Shown here piece by piece: positions 49,143 to 50,302 of a DNA stretch of 50,302 bases. The notes under the pieces were generated by a model that was given only the letters and a program-made list of their open reading frames with translations, made no database searches and was not told the origin of the DNA. The stretch covers positions 1 through 50,302 of the forward strand of contig CACYFF010000013.1 in the NCBI GenBank assembly GCA_902773665.1. The letters run 5' to 3'. The translations under genes were made by a program, and so were the position numbers. The DNA comes from an uncultured Eubacteriales bacterium (GTDB lineage: Bacteria > Bacillota > Clostridia > Peptostreptococcales > Anaerovoracaceae). Each line of letters opens with the position of its first letter. The stretch's first letter is position 1.

Positions 49143-50302
49143 ATGGCAAACTTGTTGAAAAAATGTGCGTGGGTTATTGCAGTCGTTGCAGCGCTGTTTC
49201 ACGTGATCTCGCTTGTCTTCTATCCTCTGCCGCCGAACATCTTCAGGACGATACACCTGCTATCGATGCTGTCAATCATCTTTTTAACCAGGCCTACGGT
49301 CAAAAATCGTGAAGGCTTTTGGGGAAAAGTCGGGTTCATCGAGATCGCACTGTTCGTTCTGAGCGTCATCGCCTGCATATATGCATGTCTTGAGATGACG
49401 AACATGTACAATAAGTATGGAATATTCCTGACGAAGCTTGACGTTGCAATGGGTCTCATCTGTATCCTGGTCGTCATGGAGTCTACGAGGAGGACGACAG
49501 GTCTTGCCCTTCCTATCATAGCGGGAGTATTCCTTTTGTATGCCTTTTTCGGACAGCATATCCCGGGCATGATCGGTCATAAAGGCTACAGCATCCAAAG
49601 GATAGTGTTCGCCATCTATTCTTACGACGGCATCTTCTCGACCCCGCTGGAAACATGCGCGACATATGTGCTGTTGTTCATAACGTTCTCCTCGTTCCTT
49701 GAGAAGTCGGGAGCAGGGGACTATTTTCTCGACTTGGCAAAAGGTGTCGCCGGCAGGATGCGCGGAGGACCGGCCAAGGTTGCCGTCATATCCAGCGCGC
49801 TATTCGGGATGATCTCTGGAAGTGCTGTAGCGAACGTTGCCGGGACCGGGAGCATCACGATTCCGATGATGAAGCGCATCGGGTACAGAAACCAGTTTGC
49901 GGGGGCCGTGGAAGCGGTCGCGTCTACGGGAGGACAGATAATGCCTCCGATCATGGCGGCAGGTGCATTCTTGATGGCACAGACTTTAGGCGTTGGATAC
50001 TCGACCATCGCCATCGCGGCGCTGATCCCGGCGGTCATGTATTTTCTGACGATATGGATCTCCATAGACTGTGAGTCAGCGAAAGAAGGACTCGAAGGCC
50101 TTTCTGCGGAAGAGCTTCCTGATGTTAGGAAGTTGCTGAAAGATGGCTGGTATCTGCTCCTGCCGATCGTTCTGCTGATCTTCCTGCTCGTCGTGGTACG
50201 GTATTCAGCCATACGTAGCGCGTTCTTTTCCATGCTGGCGTGCATCTTCATCGCTATCGTCGACCCGAAACGGAAGTTTACTGTCAGGGATTTCTTTGAC
50301 GG
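49143..50302 (+). CDS. TRAP transporter fused permease (4TM/12TM type), truncated by window end
   Basis: At least 386 aa; open to the last base. The protein begins MANLLKKCAWVIAVVAALFH and has four N-terminal helices (about 6-26, 31-48, 59-82, 98-116), then the large DctM-like subunit: LETCATYVLLFITFSSFLEK, GRMRGGPAKVAVISSALFGM, ISGSAVANVAGTGSITIPMM, GYRNQFAGAVEAVASTGGQI, MPPIMAAGAFLMAQ. This is the fused small/large membrane subunit of TAXI-type TRAP systems, which take up organic or amino acids using an extracytoplasmic binding protein and a sodium gradient. The binding protein is probably encoded beyond the window. The start is uncertain: ATG 49143, with in-frame ATG 49131 directly after AAAAAGG as an alternative. 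Confidence 0.9.
   Translation, partial: MANLLKKCAWVIAVVAALFHVISLVFYPLPPNIFRTIHLLSMLSIIFLTRPTVKNREGFWGKVGFIEIALFVLSVIACIYACLEMTNMYNKYGIFLTKLDVAMGLICILVVMESTRRTTGLALPIIAGVFLLYAFFGQHIPGMIGHKGYSIQRIVFAIYSYDGIFSTPLETCATYVLLFITFSSFLEKSGAGDYFLDLAKGVAGRMRGGPAKVAVISSALFGMISGSAVANVAGTGSITIPMMKRIGYRNQFAGAVEAVASTGGQIMPPIMAAGAFLMAQTLGVGYSTIAIAALIPAVMYFLTIWISIDCESAKEGLEGLSAEELPDVRKLLKDGWYLLLPIVLLIFLLVVVRYSAIRSAFFSMLACIFIAIVDPKRKFTVRDFFD

Overview
The window reads as a chromosomal segment of an anaerobic, fairly GC-rich low-G+C-phylum bacterium (Bacillota, class Clostridia; an Anaerovoracaceae/Eubacteriales-type amino-acid fermenter is my inference, not a proven placement). The reasons are AGGAGG-type ribosome binding sites, the Bacillus/Clostridium-type radA-carD-yacL-ispDF-cysS-mrnC-rlmB-sigH gene order, oxygen-sensitive Fe-S enzymes (class I fumarase-type hydratase, iron-sulfur serine dehydratase), rubredoxin, and a B12-dependent glutamate mutase pathway.

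Layout. 1-2.8 kb (minus): an amino-acid ABC transporter made of only two polypeptides, a substrate-binding/permease fusion and an ATPase with an unusual C-terminal extension. 2.9-13.2 kb: mixed single genes (ferredoxin-type aldo/keto reductase with an early amber codon, ornithine-cyclodeaminase-like enzyme, PPOX-family flavoprotein, rubredoxin, L,D-transpeptidase, asnS, an EF-G-like GTPase, a glutaredoxin-like protein, MFS and AEC carriers), separated by copies of a GGGGACGGTTCTC palindromic repeat. 13.3-19.1 kb: a tight five-gene operon, citC-phzF-like-glycerate-kinase-like-enolase-like-CoA transferase. 19.2-20.2 kb: a GntR regulator transcribed the other way. 20.4-29.0 kb: the complete methylaspartate pathway of glutamate fermentation: glutamate mutase S, its reactivase MutL, glutamate mutase E, methylaspartate ammonia-lyase, then after an internal terminator citD-citE-citF (citramalate lyase in this context) and the two mesaconase subunits. 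29.1-45.9 kb: a long housekeeping run (P-loop protein, radA, a two-component pair, carD, yacL, ispDF fusion, proS, cyclophilin, cysS, mrnC, two tandem MFS carriers, thyA, rlmB, folA, sigH). 46.0 kb: tRNA-Thr(GGU). 46.3-50.3 kb: visibly lower-GC genes of different style (fused serine dehydratase, LysR regulator, divergent TRAP permease cut by the window end), which look like an inserted block next to the tRNA.

How it works together. Glutamate is rearranged to 3-methylaspartate, deaminated to mesaconate, hydrated to citramalate and cleaved to acetate plus pyruvate. The CitD carrier of the cleaving lyase must be acetylated by CitC, which is encoded 12 kb upstream in the operon on the other side of the GntR gene; this ties the two operons together. 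The neighbours of citC are the most intriguing part: an enolase homologue that has lost the GDEGG motif and both active-site histidines, beside a glycerate-2-kinase homologue with a changed signature, a PhzF-type isomerase and a class I CoA-transferase. They look like an uncharacterised acid/CoA-ester conversion linked to the methylaspartate route. No CRISPR array, rRNA, integrase or transposase gene was seen.
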